Shown here: piece after piece, positions 1-12,097 of the stretch
Position numbering within the stretch: position 1 is the first letter of the stretch
Layout of the letters: each line of letters starts with the position of its first letter
Source of the DNA: Lepas anatifera
Lineage: Eukaryota; Arthropoda; Thecostraca; Lepadidae
Direction of reading: 5' to 3'
DNA length: 64,000 nt
Assembly (NCBI GenBank): GCA_034440635.1
Contig: JAOTON010001583.1
Coordinates: 1,178,001-1,242,000 of the forward strand
Position numbers and translations under genes: made by a program
Notes under the pieces: generated by a model
Told to the model about the DNA's origin: nothing
What the model saw: the letters and a program-made list of their open reading frames with translations, nothing else
The model's database searches: none

Positions 1-299
1 ACAGCTTAAACATAAGCATTCTGTAATAAGACTAACACATTTTGTATCAAGCTACACCTTCCTGAAGGAAGTGTGGTGTTGCCAACACCGGGAAATTGAA
101 TCGGAAAGATAGAAGTATAAGGCCAAAAGCTGACATGGAAATCAACATCAAGTGTTCAATCAAAATTATTTCCAGACAAATGGCTAGGTGAGGCCACTTC
201 CCGTTCGTTAATCAACATTTGCGGATTCAGGAGCAACTTTTGAAAGGGGCAAACAAACGTTTTGGGGATGGGTGGTTAAATCGAGAAAAAATCGCAAAA

Positions 300-413
300 A
301 GTACACCTAAGTAAAAAAAACGTCCAGAATTTGGTCCTTGGGGGGTCAAAGAACACTATTATAGGCTTTGGTGGGTGCCACGGCCCCTTTGGCCCTCCTT
401 GGATCCGCCAGTG
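300..413. mobile_element. hAT-type terminus fragment
   Basis: The segment ends in GGATCCGCCAGTG, the reverse complement of the CACTGGCGGATCC terminus common to many animal hAT MITEs (general knowledge). The segment 300-407 recurs in inverted orientation at 723-815, including the GGGG-rich subterminal part. Only one end is visible and no target duplication can be paired. Confidence 0.45.
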
Positions 414-722
414 CTAATTAAATGGATGAATCAGATAGTCGGTTTCCATAATTTCGGGGTATAATCGTTACCCGGTAAGGTAAATGAATCGACTAGACTG
501 CAAAACCTCCAATACAGAATCACAGGCACACAGGCGTTTTCCTGTCAAGCAATACTTAGCGTCAGAGCTGTCGGCGACGGTTCATTTCGTGGTTCCTCTA
601 GCCAAGTCCTACCCATTCAACACCCGCTCTTGCAATGCGAAATCCTCACAACTTCTGGGATGCTCTGGTGGCAAGGATGAACTCAAAGTTAGACATTTGG
701 TGTCGTTTGAGGTATCAATCGT

Positions 723-830
723 AGGCGGATCTAAGGGGGGCAAAGGGGCCGCGGCCCCCATTAAAACCAAAAATAGCGTATTTTGGCCCCCAATGACCAA
801 ATTTGGACCATTTTTTTCTTTACAAACACT
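723..830. mobile_element. Second hAT-type terminus fragment, inverted relative to the first
   Basis: It begins GGCGGATCTAAGG and matches the reverse complement of 300-407 over roughly 90 bases. The overlapping open frames on both strands at 484-992 run through this repeat and show no protein-like signal. The rest of 1-1320 shows nothing I can assign. Confidence 0.4.
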
Positions 831-1321
831 GTGTTTTCGTGATTTTTTCCTCCATTTAGCCCCTTTCTCCCAAAACATAGGTTTGGAGACCTCCAAAAGT
901 TGTTTTGGGCGCGGCAATGATATCGATGATAATATATTTGAGCCAGTATTGTCAATAGTGAACTTACCGTAAAGCAGTTCACTGTAACTCAACGGTAAAT
1001 CAGGAGATACCTATTCTATGGATACTGATGCAGGCGGACCAGGAACTTGTTTCACACGAACTAGGCGGATTTTAAATGTTTTCCGAAAGTACAAGTGGCT
1101 AATTAGCGATAATCTTTCCCATTAATTACAAGTGTAAACGCTTGCAGTGTGTCCAACCAATTTTTTTAAGGCATAACCAATATTAATTTTCACTCCATCC
1201 TTATCCTTGGTTTTGAATTTTGAAGAAAGAATTGGGATTTAATACGGAGTATTGATGATGGCTCCAGGTTTAAGCGATCTATGATCGATTTTAGAGTGCT
1301 GCGGCGAGGAGCATGATGATA

Positions 1322-1422
1322 AGTTGATGAGGTGTTCACTGGCCTGTCTCCTCGAATCCGGATGTAAAAAATACTGAAGATTGTATATTCGGGCACGACC
1401 CTTCATCAGAATCAACGGTATC
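1322..1422. repeat. Dispersed repeat, inverted copy at 4098-4205
   Basis: The stretch around CCGGATGTAAAAAA and GATTGTATATTCGGGCAC recurs as its reverse complement at 4098-4205 with few differences. The two copies flank the SINE/MITE cluster. No coding signal is apparent. Confidence 0.55.
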
Positions 1423-1430
1423 AGAATCTA

Positions 1431-2640
1431 AACCGGTTATTTGTATATTTCTGTTCTTATTATTATTTTTAGTTGACCGCAGCTGAAATGCTAACAATAA
1501 CAACTTATTTAGCACTAGTACACGTCATACTAGATCGGTGTAATGACATAGGAGAGTCGATGGGGCCCGTCCGATTGCGATTTAACGACATTTGCAGGAT
1601 GCGAAAAATAAAACCAGGAACACGCCTCTAGGAGATCATTTCTCCGAGAAACAAGCAACACAGGACACTCAGGCTATATCAGAACCACTTAAAGTAGCTA
1701 AAAGTAGTTCATCGGGCCCGTGATCATCCAGATAGAAAGATAGCCGAATCCATAATCATTCAGGATCGTCATCCCAGCCTTAACATACAAGGAACGTCCT
1801 GGCATATTATGAGGGGCTAAGATAGGCTATCATTTAACAGCATTGGTTTAAGAGACAAGGGAGGAACCTACATAAGAATATTTGCTCTGGAGTAGGCCAT
1901 CTATACATTATTGATAATGCTTTTCTGATGCTAGACGTATACGCATTTGACGCTTAACTTTGGGCCCGATTTACAGACTGGAGAAAAGGGCTGTACTTGT
2001 TGAATCAGTTTAACTAGTCAGAAGTGATGGGCTTAGGTCAAAGGTACGGCTCAGGTCTCGTTTTTTAGGTAATTAATCACTGATGATGCTTTTCTGCAGC
2101 CAGATGCATACTCATTCCACGCTTAACGTTGGGCCAGAGGTACAGGCTGGGGAAAAGGGTTTATTAATGATCGATCAAATTAACTAGCGGAAAGAGATGG
2201 ATTGATTTTAGGGGTACGTACTGGGGTTGGGGTTTTGAAATATGCAAATAATTATTGATAATACTTTTCTGCAGCCAGACATATACTCATTCCACGCTTA
2301 ACTTTGGGTCAGAGGACAGGCTGGGGAAAAGGGTTTATCAATTATAAACCATATTAACTAATATTATGCAATGGATTGAGTTTAGGGATAAGTTGACCCT
2401 GACCACTACGTACAATCTTAATAAGAAAGTTTGCAGTCATTACACCTATCTAGTATCACGTCTACTAGTGCTAAATAAGTAGTTATTGTTAGTATTTCAG
2501 CTGCGGTCAACTAAAAAAAAAAAATAAGAAGAAGAATGATTGATTGATTGATTATTGGGGCTTAAGGGCGCACCAACCTTAGTGGTTATATAGCGCCCAG
2601 AATAAGAAGAAGAAGAACGGAAACATACAAATAACCGATT
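1431..2640. mobile_element. Non-autonomous DNA element with ~125-bp terminal inverted repeats
   Basis: The left end, from AACCGGTTATTTGTATA through AGTTGACCGCAGCTGAAAT to about 1555, is repeated inverted at about 2428-2640. The right arm is interrupted at about 2530-2605 by a GATT microsatellite plus a short unrelated segment. The centre holds three diverged tandem copies of a ~170-bp unit. No transposase frame is present. I cannot name the superfamily because the target duplication is obscured by A/T runs. Confidence 0.65.
1912..2385 (+). repeat. Three diverged ~170-bp tandem units inside the element
   Basis: Units start near 1912, 2083 and 2252. Each carries TTGATAATGCTTTTCTG-like, CGCTTAACTTTGGG-like and GGGGAAAAGGG motifs in the same order. 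They form the interior of the inverted-repeat element. Confidence 0.6.
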
Positions 2641-2789
2641 AAGATAATTCAGCGAATTTTGCTTTATTAATGAAAAGCTTGTGTTTGGCTGAAATAATAG
2701 AAAAGTCTGTCACACAAATACTGGTCTAGTTTTGTTGTATTGTCGGCATTACTCTTAGGTTAGAGGTACTAAGATCGTGTTTCTATATT

Positions 2790-3914
2790 TTTGTGTTCCC
2801 TTTCCCGGGAACATTTTGTGTTAGTAGCTAGTATCAGTCATACAACGCACTCACACTATGTACAGAGCGGAAGTTTCCATTTCCCGGCACCCTTACGGGA
2901 CAGCGGCGACGCACTTGGCGGGCCATAGGCTGCTCTGGTCTCCCTAAGCCGCAGCGCCCGGCACAGGCTGAGCCCTCACATGAGGGCCGCGGGCGAGAGA
3001 CCGGACCGGTGGATCACTTTAACACGCGCATTGACGGGGGTCTGAGCCACCTTCGCATTGACGGGGGCGGGTACCCGCCCCCCTAAGATCTCAAGAACCA
3101 CGGTAGGTAGCGAAAAACGGTAAACGGCGTTGGGCTGCCCATCCACTTCTCTATCGAAAACATTTGAACCATTTTTTGTCAGGTCACATTTAAGGTCAAA
3201 TCAAGGATTTGACCTGACCTTAGGTCAGGTCAGGGTCAAATTATATAAAATGCATATCATCAGAACCGCAACGCCTAGGCTAGTCTAATGCAGCTAAAAT
3301 AAATGCTCTATCGCCATCCGTTACTGAGTTATTTTGTAAAAAACATTTTTCCCATATATTTCCAATGGAGAGGTCATGCCTCGTACCTGACCTTAGGTCT
3401 TCGATATCAAAAATACCGGAACATATTTTAGAGAACTCGGTGGGGCCATTATGTGATATGAGTTTCAATCGGATAAGTTCACCCTGCTCCGACTTATGCT
3501 ATCTTAAACTTTTTTTTAGGTCGGGTCACTTGACCTGTACTGGTGACCTGACCTGAGATGACCTAACCTTAAAATTTTCACAAAAGTTGTAAAAATGATG
3601 AGGGAAAAGGTATGCCAAGTACGGCGGCGCTACGCACCGCCGTTTTTCTGCTAACTCCGAAAAACCCAAGGGGGCGGGTACCCGCCCCCCGTCAATGCGC
3701 GTGTTAAAGGCCGATCAGGCCCATGCACCCACAAACAGGGACGCCGGCTTGTATGGCGTTGATTCCACTGCTGCGGCGTGCACTCCCCAGAGTACCGCTA
3801 TCTCCTGGGTAGGAGGCGGCCGCGGAAAACACTGCCACAGGTCAGCCTTGATCCGGAGGCCTTCCACACCCAAGCGTGGCGCCTTTACCAGCTGCGCCAC
3901 GGAGGTGGCGGTAC
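2790..3914 (-). mobile_element. tRNA-derived SINE, copy 1, split by a TTAA MITE
   Basis: Read on the minus strand from about 3914, the head contains a tRNA-like A box (TGGCGCAGCTGGTAAAGGCG) followed by GGATCAAGGCTG, a weak B-box-like stretch. The body runs to about 3708, is interrupted by the MITE at 3019-3707, and resumes to a tail ending in AATGTTCCCGGG and an A/T-rich end near 2790. Removing the MITE gives about 435 bp. The body matches copy 2 at 5667-6017 in the opposite orientation. The ORFs inside are not genes. Confidence 0.65.
3019..3707. mobile_element. TTAA MITE family 1, copy a
   Basis: TTAA at 3019-3022 and 3704-3707 flanks ends beginning CACGCGCATTGACGG on both strands. TTAA duplication is typical of piggyBac and Kolobok elements. 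The uninterrupted SINE sequence TTTAAAGG in copy 2 (near 5789-5797) shows the empty site, which supports the boundaries. The interior is dense in RGGTCA/TGACCY half-sites. It lacks about 150 bp present in copy b (42646-43496). No coding capacity. Confidence 0.85.
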
Positions 3915-4249
3915 CGAGATCGTTGTTGTCACATCTAATTTTTCAACTATTCATTCTAAAAGGAGCTATTTTCTATTCTAGACGGAACTATTCGTTCTTC
4001 ATTCATTCGAATTGAGCCTCACACAAATGCATCTAAAAGGCATTTGTGGGAAGCTCAATTCGAGGTCTGGCTACACTATGACTGAGAATTTGTGATATTT
4101 ACTACATGATTCTGATGAAGGGCTGTGCCCGAATATACAATCTTCGGTGTTTTTTACATCCGGGTTCGAGGGACAGGCCACTGAACATATCAACTGCTCT
4201 ATGATCGAGTAGGTATATTTTGCAGATGCCGAAAATAAGCCTACTGCTT

Positions 4250-5274
4250 TTAACCCGCGCCCCACCGGGGGTCCGGCGCTACCTTCGCCCCACGGGACAT
4301 CGATGGCCCCCTCTAACTCCGAAAATATGGAGGTTAGCGCAAATCTGCAAAGTGCATTAGAAAGCTTGCGTGAATTCAGTAAGAAATTAATTCGCATGTT
4401 TAAGCGCTCAGGTCAATAGTTTGACCTCCAGAGGTCAAGTTAGGTCAAGATTGGCTATTTTCACTCAAATATGCAATGCTTAAGCAAACTGGGCATAACT
4501 CTTATGCCATTAGAGCTATTGAAATCTGGTAAAGTACATTAAATAGAAAAATACCAGACCTTTTTCCGCTATGTGAAACGTAATGACCTCCCGCCAGTGG
4601 TTTGACCTCCAGAGGTCACCTCGTGACCTAATATGATCCGAGGTCACGAAGGTCAGAAAGTAACCTTGCCGAATATCAAATGAAAGCCAGTGACGCGACA
4701 TACACGATGGTGTTTGATTCAGCGCACTAGCTTAATTAGGTCAAAAGTTATTGTCAAAATATTGTTTTTGACCCTTGGTGACCTTGGATGACCTCGGAGA
4801 ATTCAAAGGGCAAATATGGCCCCTAGGATCCGTGAAAGGGTGTCCATGAACGATTTTCTGAGCAAGCCGAGAATTTGAAATCGTTTTTGTGACTTTTAGA
4901 TCATAAGACAGCTTTTCCCCATGCTTTTTCAATGGGAGAGGTCACCCCGTGACCTGACCTCAGGTCACGAAATCGAAAAATCTCGGATATACGCCTTGTA
5001 GACCCTAGAGGGGTCATGAAGTGTAGGAAGTTTCAAATCGATCTACTTCAAAATGTAGCTCTTATAGAGCTCAAAAGTTGAAGTGAGGTGACCTTGGTTG
5101 ACCTCGCCTGGTGACCTGACCTTGGGTGACCCGGAGTAAAACATTTTAGGGATGGTGGGAAAATGATGGGGTGAGAGGTAGAGCCCTCAACCGCGGTGCT
5201 GCGCCTCGTCGTTTTTCTGCTATCCCGGAAAAACCTTAGGAGGGCATCGATGGCCTTGGTGGGGCGAGGGTTAA
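4250..5274. mobile_element. TTAA MITE family 2, copy a
   Basis: TTAA at 4250-4253 and 5271-5274 flanks termini CCCGCGCCCCACCGG (left) and its near-complement GGTGGGGCGAGGG (right). A subterminal GGCATCGATGGCC occurs at both ends. A second copy lies at 40970-41999. The interior has many AGGTCA-type half-sites in direct, inverted and everted arrangement. No transposase frame. The CCC start fits piggyBac-like termini. Confidence 0.85.
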
Positions 5275-5666
5275 AGCATTATAAACTGTAATAATGAAGC
5301 TATAATTTTATCCTGAGTGTCTTGAGGTGGACACAAAATATGGTTTACCAAAATTTCAAACTCATTTTGTTCATTAAATTCCTTCTAGAATTTCCACCAA
5401 TTGGGGCGTTCCAGGACAAATCGACCAGGCACCACCTGGATTGTACATAGCAGTCTGATATTTCGTTCCAACTTCGTACACAGGGTTATCAGTGGCGTAG
5501 AATTCAGATTTGGGAATATTTCTTTTCTCAAAATACGGGTTCTGGAGTTACAGCTTGCTGAAAATCATGAAAATCCGTATTTTGGGCAAAACTATGGTGG
5601 CATACAATCATTATTTTCTGTGTAGTCCTTCGTTATGGATACTCATTTAAAACGGGATTGTATTAT

Positions 5667-6017
5667 CGGCCGCCTCCTACCCAGGAAATAGCGGTACACT
5701 GGGGAGTGCGCGCCGCAGCAGTGGAATCAACGCCGTGCCAGCCGGCGTCCCTGTTTGTGGGATGCACGGGCCTGATAGGCCTTTAAAGTGATCCACCGGT
5801 CTCCCGCCCGCGGCCCTCATGTGAGGGCTCGGCCTGTGCCGGGCGCTGCGGCTTGGGGAGACCGGAGCAGCCTATGGCCCGCCGAGTGCGGTGCCGCTGT
5901 CCCGTTAGGGTGCCGGCAAATGGAAACTTCCGCTCTGTACATAGTGTGAGTGCGCTGTATGAATGAGACTAAGCTACTAACACAAAATGTTCCCGGGAAG
6001 GGAAGACAAAAATATTT
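5667..6017 (+). mobile_element. tRNA-derived SINE, copy 2, 5'-truncated
   Basis: It starts inside the body at CGGCCGCCTCCTACCCAGG and runs to TTCCCGGGAAGGGAAG plus an A/T-rich tail. It matches the minus-strand body of copy 1. It lacks the tRNA-like head. It sits in the left arm of the composite element, whose right arm has no insertion at the equivalent place. Confidence 0.65.
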
Positions 6018-8574
6018 TAAAAAATTATATTATCCAACTTTCAGAATTTATGTTTTCATAAATAATTATTTTTAAGTTTTTGGAAATCTCTTCAATTTTT
6101 AAAACCATTTTTTCTAAGTGTGGTCAGTAATTCACCTTAAAATTACCTTTAAGAAAAAGTTTCCCTATACCTGTGCTTTCCAATAACATCAATTACATTT
6201 TGCGTTCTTGAATTCATCGATGTCTAATCAGCCAAAGAGTGACGTTATGCGCGCGAATATCGGCCGCCCGGCGCGCCCCACCGATAGCCGACTGGCACTT
6301 GGCCAACCGACGACAAGCACGCGTGTGATGCTCGGCGGAGACTATGGGTTAAAAGTTTGTTGCTAGGCAGACATGCATCTACGTAAACACTGGTATTGTA
6401 GAAATTTTCATGAGGTAAGGGTGTGTCATTGACAAAAAATATATTTTCTAGTCTTTCTTTTCTTTCATCTTTTGTTTTCGGCTTCAGTAAGGCTTCATTA
6501 ACAGTAAGGAACGTAAACAACATACGTTATAAAGTATGTGTTTTGAGGCAAGGTGGAATCAATATTATTCAGGGTCGGGTAGAAGCGAATTTATAGCGAA
6601 AAAGCTGTGTTATGACAGCAGTGTATTGGATTTAGTGACCTTTGGTTCGGTTCACCAGCAGAGGAGGCTGAAGGGGCATTCCAGGACAGATCGACCAAGG
6701 CTTGACACCACCATGTCTAGAAAAAATCTGAAACTTTGTCTCCGGGGTAGTTTTGGGCCAGAAACACGCCTGTGAGAATCTCAGCCCCCTCCGACCAACG
6801 GTGACCGAGTTATAGCCCGAGGCACTTTCGGGAGGTCACGTTGTAGACTCATCTTTGATGCTTCATAACTCAACAACGCATCACCTGATTAACAAGTTTT
6901 GTATATCATTGAACTCGTCTTGAATTATAGTTTATTTTGAAAAAAGAAAATGTTCAAATTTGAAAATTTTTTACTTTTAATTTGTTTGACCTTTTCCTTT
7001 TGACCTAGCTTGACCTTTTCCCAGTTGAAATTGCCCTTTTAGACACATCAAAAATGTTTCTTCATAAAATATCTTTCGATAGCAAAAATAAAAAAATGCG
7101 TTCTCGCTATAAGTTCCGAATATTTAGCACCTAAGGTAGGTATGTACACGGTTTTTGACCATTGCGGTAGTACAGCCTTATGTTTAACGCCGCAAATATA
7201 GCGATTGCTTTTGTAATCGGTCGCTGTAAATCATACTCCATTGTCTTTACGAAATTTTAATCGTACAAGTATCCGAATTTATGACAATTAACACGCGCCC
7301 ACCCCAGGGGGTGGGCAACCGGCCTCCTCAGGTTTCCACAGGTAGTAAAAAACACCTTCGCGCAGCGCCACCGTACTTCATGTACCTCTAACTCGAAATT
7401 TTTGCAGCTTCGGGCAAAATTTTAGGTCTGGGTCACACCAGGTCAGACCACCAACCCAGGTTAAGAGACCTAACCTCAAACTTTGGGAGGTGGATAAATC
7501 ATATCAAATTTAGCCTATCGTGGTTAGAATCGCATTACATAGTAAGATCGCTTAGCAAGATAATTTTTCGTAGCAGGATTTCTATATCGATAACCGGGAG
7601 CAGGGCAAAGGTCATGATCTTTCCATTATAAATGCATGGGGCGATTGGTAAATTTTGATAACTTGCGAGAATTGAGAATTGTCGAGAATTGCGATGGAGG
7701 TTGTATTTTTACATTGTCGTGTCTGACTTGCCACTGCAGTTTGATTAATATTCTTTTTACCATACAGACCTAAGCCTGGCTCTAGGTCAAAGCAGGTTAA
7801 TTTTGACATTTGACTAGGCTATATTATAAGATACATAATCCGTTTGGGCTCACCAAGAGTGTTCCAATGGTGCTGAACTTTTCTTTCTACGGCTCTTCTC
7901 TGTCACCTATTATGCCACAAAATTTAGGTTTCCACTTAGTTCCCGTAAGAAATACTGTGACCTTGAGCAACCTCAAAGGCGACACGACCAAACGATTGTA
8001 TGTAACATATTCGGTAATGATTAAAACTGGCTATTTAGCGGCATCACTCCCAGTGCACTGTGTCATTATTTATCTGGGATTCCCGGATCCGTGTCAGCTA
8101 TGAAATGATCACCTTGTAAAAATATCATGAGGCAACCTGTTCAAGCGACCAAGTCGAATGCGTTACAATTTCAGGACATTTTGTCGAATATATGAGCAGA
8201 TTCAAATTACTTTTTGGGAATGAAAGCCTTTCAGACACGTTTGTTTACATTGCATGAATCCTCCCAAACATATGCTGTGCTGCACTAGATCAGCTTGCAT
8301 CGATACTATTTTCCATCTCCGGGAACGATGTAATTGTGTGAGTTAGTGGTGCTCATAGGATAAATTATACTTGTTTCAATTATTGATAAGGTCGCGACAT
8401 CTTTGTAAATTTTCGTTTAAGGCTGAAAGGTTCATTATTAATAAGTTCATTTGCCCTCGTCTCCCTCGAAACAAGGAATCCCTTTTTATCAATTTTAATG
8501 GCTGCAGTTTTTCTGTTTATAAATATTGCCCAAGTTGTTGCCAGTTCAGTTTTTTTATACATTTTGTACAAGTT

Positions 8575-8910
8575 GTTCTCAGTTCGATTGTTGGAGTCGG
8601 GGTCTCACTAAAGTCATCAATGGACTTGTCACGGAGACCCCGACCCCACCATCCGAACGAGCAACTCCCACAATGAAGGGTTGATTTTAGAAGACAACGT
8701 TTAACGTCCCACACAGCACAGGGACGGCCACCCCGCTCAGGTCACCCTCTCACCAGTCAGTTGCCAGCCGACCTGTACGTCGGGTAAGCTATTGAGCGCC
8801 GGAGCGTCTCAGCGGAACCGATCCCAAGCCTGGACATGCACTGCCACTGCATGCTTCTGAGCCGCGGGCCGGAGCCCAACGCTCTACCAACTGAGCTACC
8901 GGGGCGGCAA
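8575..8910 (-). mobile_element. tRNA-derived SINE, second family, copy a
   Basis: Read on the minus strand from 8910, the head GCCGCCCCGGTAGCTCAG followed by TTGGTAGAGCG is a clear tRNA-like D-arm/A box. GGTTCCGCTGAG further on is a degraded B box. The body ends in a self-complementary stretch around GTCGGGGTCTCCGTGACAAG. The anticodon-stem region does not fold as a tRNA, so it is a SINE and not a tRNA gene. A related copy lies at 23565-23890. Confidence 0.7.
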
Positions 8911-8911
8911 G

Positions 8912-9115
8912 GAGGCGGTTTTAGGAATAGGTGTCTCACTAGAGTCATCAAGGGACTTTTTACGGAGACCCTGACCCCACCACCCAAACGAGCAACTCCC
9001 ACGATAAAGTGTTAATCAAGGAAACAAAGTTGAAAGTCCCACAAGGCATAACGACGACCGTCTACCTCAGGTCACCCCCTCACCACTGAGTTGCCTGCTG
9101 GCCTTCAGCATTTAC
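8912..9115 (-). mobile_element. 3' part of a second SINE of the same family
   Basis: The stretch GTCTCACTAGAGTCATCAAG to about 9115 matches the body and tail of the 8575-8910 SINE without the tRNA-like head. It lies directly upstream of that copy in the same orientation, giving a head-less tandem pair inside the MITE. Confidence 0.55.
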
Positions 9116-9909
9116 GGTACCTACCACCTCCAAGTTGACCTAAATTATTTTTCCAGAAGTTGCAAAATGTTGTGTTAGAGGTAGATGGAGTACGGTGGCG
9201 CTGCGCGAAGGTATTTTTTTACTACCTGTAGAGACCTGAGGAGGCCGGTTGCCCACCCCCTCGGGTGGGCGCGTGTTAATTGTCATAAATTCGGATACTT
9301 GTACGATTAAAATTTCGTAAAGACAATGGAGTATGATTTACAGCGACCGATTACAAAAGCAATCGCTATATTTGCGGCGTTAAACATAAGGCTGTACTAC
9401 CGCAATGGTCAAAAACCGTGTACATACCTACCTTAGGTGCTAAATATTCGGAACTTATAGCAAGAACGCATTTTTTTATTTTTGCTATCGAAAGATATTT
9501 TATGAAGAAATATTTTTGAGGTGTCTAAAAGGGCAATTTCAACTGGGAAAAGGTCAAGCTAGGTCAAAAAGGAAAAGGTCAAACAAATTAAAAGTAAAAA
9601 ATTTTCAAATTTGAACATTTTCTTTTTCAAAATAAACTATAATTCAAGACGAGTTCAATGATATACAAAACTTGTTAATCAGGTGATGCGTTGTTGAGTT
9701 ATGAAGCATCAAAGATGAGTCTACAACGTGACCTCCCGAAAATGCCTCGGGCTATAACTCGGTCACCGTTGGTCGGAGGGGGCTAAGATTCTCACAGGCG
9801 TGTTTCTGGCCCAAAAATATCCCGGAGACAAAGTTTCAGATTTTTTCTAGACATGGTGGTGTCAAATTGAAATATTTTTGGTCGTTTTGTCCTGGAATGC
9901 CCCTGAATC

Positions 9910-11590
9910 AATGTACCAAAAGACAGCTCTAATTTCTATTGAGGCATTAAAGTGACCTACTTTGGTTGCAGTTTGGATGGACGTTCCCCCTCGACGTTCA
10001 CCACTTCGGTTCTGAAATAAAATGACAAACCCCAAGCACACCCTATTATGTTTCAAAAACGGTAATAAGAAATTGAAATCATACAGAGAAGAATAAACCA
10101 ATCAAAGGATCAGTTCAACCAAAAGCCTGTATGTTCTGACGGTAGTCCCGTCCAGCAGCGGCAGTACATGGGAAACATCGACTTCGGCTGAAACTGTTGG
10201 AGCGCCCAGTGAGTCAGTCGATGATGATTGAGTCTTCGCAGCGAGCAACTCTTCAGTAACTGCCTCCGGCTTCTGTCTGGTTCTTCTTGAGCAATTGTGA
10301 CATTTTCTGAATTTCAATTTACCCTGTCTTTAATTTACGACGGGGTCAGCAACAGAGGTTCTATTTTTGGTCCCGGCGTCCCGGAGCCGGGACCGGATGC
10401 TGGGCCCGGCCGGGACTTTGCCGGGATCAACTGGGCCTGTACCTGGATCGTGCCGGGACCTCTGGGGATTGAAGAGGGTAATAGTTTTAACTAGGACCTG
10501 TGTTCCTTGGGGCCCATATCAGATTGAGATTAGTTAATTTTTAACCAATTCAGTTAGTTTTCCCTTGGCATTTGACGAATGAATAACCTAATATGGCTAA
10601 CAACGCACACATACATTGTCTTACTTAAACCTAGATGGGGCTGTTCATAAATGACGTCCGAGGGGGCGGGTGTCGGGCCGAAAAGTGACATATCAAGGCC
10701 AGGGCTGGAGATATTTTCTCGATCCATGAGGCTTTGGGTGGGTTAACGCTGGCACGAAAATACAAGCCCTAATTTAGTTGTACCGAGCTCCATTTTAAAA
10801 TGAAATGAAATAGCACACAAATAATTCATTCCTGAAATAGAAAATCGAAGTCACTGGTTGAAACGTATAAGACAAGGCTGCAAATTTTTCCTATTAACCC
10901 GACTTTTTCGGGATCAATGCAAGGACCACATTGGGTCATGCCGGGACCAGTCGAGGCCTGCCGGCGCCAGGATCATCTAGATAAGTAAATCCTCTAGTCA
11001 GCGCCATAAGTCCTCGTATCCCGTGGTATTCTACCACTCCTATGTCGCACTAAAGTGTGGACACCAACACCGACAGCAGAAAACTGGCGTCCGAAACGAA
11101 GTAGCCGCATTGAAGCCATGCCTTATCTCCATTTGACACCCCGCGGCCCAAGTAACACTGTCATACTAACTGTGGAGGATGTGTTCCCAGTTTCATGAGC
11201 TGCGCACTGGACATCTGACACCTCCCGCGTGTCATGAAGGCATTGACGCACAAACCGGCATTGGAACCGCACAACTGCGGCTAAGGTTCATCCGTGTGGA
11301 ATACGATGTCGTGTCAACACGCAAAACAGACCAAGCTTGCACAAATGCTTAAGTCCCTTCATTTTCAGAATTCAAATGTATGACTCAAATCCGTGATCGA
11401 TTTTATGGGCAACGTTAAGATATGACGATTCGTACACCCTTAACCGAATTAAAATGTCATTGATTTCACTGTTTTGTTGAACACGTGTATTTCTGCTTTT
11501 ATTTTCCACCTTTAATGGCGATTGCAAGAGTTCATACGCTCCCGAGTCAATCTACTGCCCGTGCCCACGCACCGGTGGCCGCGCCGACGA
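9910..11590. other. Unassigned interior of the composite element
   Basis: No open frame here looks like protein. A GC-rich patch of CCCGG/CCGGGAC repeats lies at about 10368-10460, with a related patch at about 10905-10980. I see no exon, RNA gene or terminal repeats. Confidence 0.3.
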
Positions 11591-12097
11591 CGGCGGGGCG
11601 CGCCGGGCGGCCGATTTTTGAGCGCAGGGCGTCATTCTATAGCTGATTAAACATTGTTAAAGTCTGGAACGCAAAACATTATTGACTTCACTGAACAGAA
11701 AAGATACAGGTGCACATTTTTTATCAATGCCTTAAACGTGAATTACTGGCCAAACTTTGAAAAAATCGTTGGAAAAAATGGTCAAATCATCTCTAAAAAT
11801 TTTGAAAATTTTGAATAAAAACCGAGATTCTCCAACTTCGGTTGTTACATGCTCAATCCAATCCCGTGTCATTTCAAGCTAAGAAATGAAAGCCAAGGCT
11901 GAAAATAATCGTTGTATATCACCATGTTTTGACGAAATCGCCGATTTTCATGATTTGCTACAAGCTATAACTCCAAAACCGTACTTCTGAGGAAAGAAAT
12001 CGGGATTCCACGCTCCTGACAACCCAGTGGACGAAATTAGAACGAAATCTGAGACTATGCTATGTAGGGGCCTGGTCGATCTGTGCTGGAACGCCCC

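Larger units (their letters stand above)
7288..9279. mobile_element. TTAA MITE family 3
   Basis: TTAA at 7288-7291 and 9276-9279 flanks CACGCGCCCACCC ends. The inverted repeats extend about 100 bp with few mismatches and include CGCGCAGCGCCACCGTACT. The interior is AGGTCA-rich near both ends and contains two SINE copies. The termini resemble family 1. No transposase frame is apparent. Confidence 0.8.
6673..9903. mobile_element. Foldback element: near-perfect ~615-bp palindrome arms around a TTAA MITE
   Basis: The arms 6673-7291 and 9276-9903 are almost exact reverse complements. The termini GGGGCATTCCAGGACA resemble those of the enclosing element, and TGAA flanks both ends (4-bp target duplication). 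The dyad centre is AATTAATT, exactly where the MITE at 7288-9279 is inserted. Without that insertion the element would be a ~1.24-kb palindrome with no spacer. It has no coding capacity. Confidence 0.75.
5403..12097. mobile_element. 6.7-kb composite terminal-inverted-repeat element with nested insertions
   Basis: The left end GGGGCGTTCCAGGACA is matched inverted at 12097. Homology between the arms continues for about 250 bp (5403-5665 against about 11840-12097) and resumes at about 6018-6310 against 11590-11820, interrupted on the left by SINE copy 2. AATT flanks both ends, possibly a 4-bp target duplication (CAATTG symmetry makes the exact border ambiguous). Sola elements are among those making 4-bp duplications. 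No transposase frame is visible, so this is a non-autonomous element carrying others. Confidence 0.65.

Noticed and set aside
2790..6017. One large foldback element with arms at 2790-3835 and 5667-6017
   Set aside because: The 'arms' are better explained as two SINE copies in opposite orientation; one keeps a tRNA-like head, the other is truncated.
8880..8910. Functional tRNA gene on the minus strand
   Set aside because: Only the D-arm/A box is tRNA-like; the anticodon and T arms do not fold and the sequence continues as a repeated SINE body.
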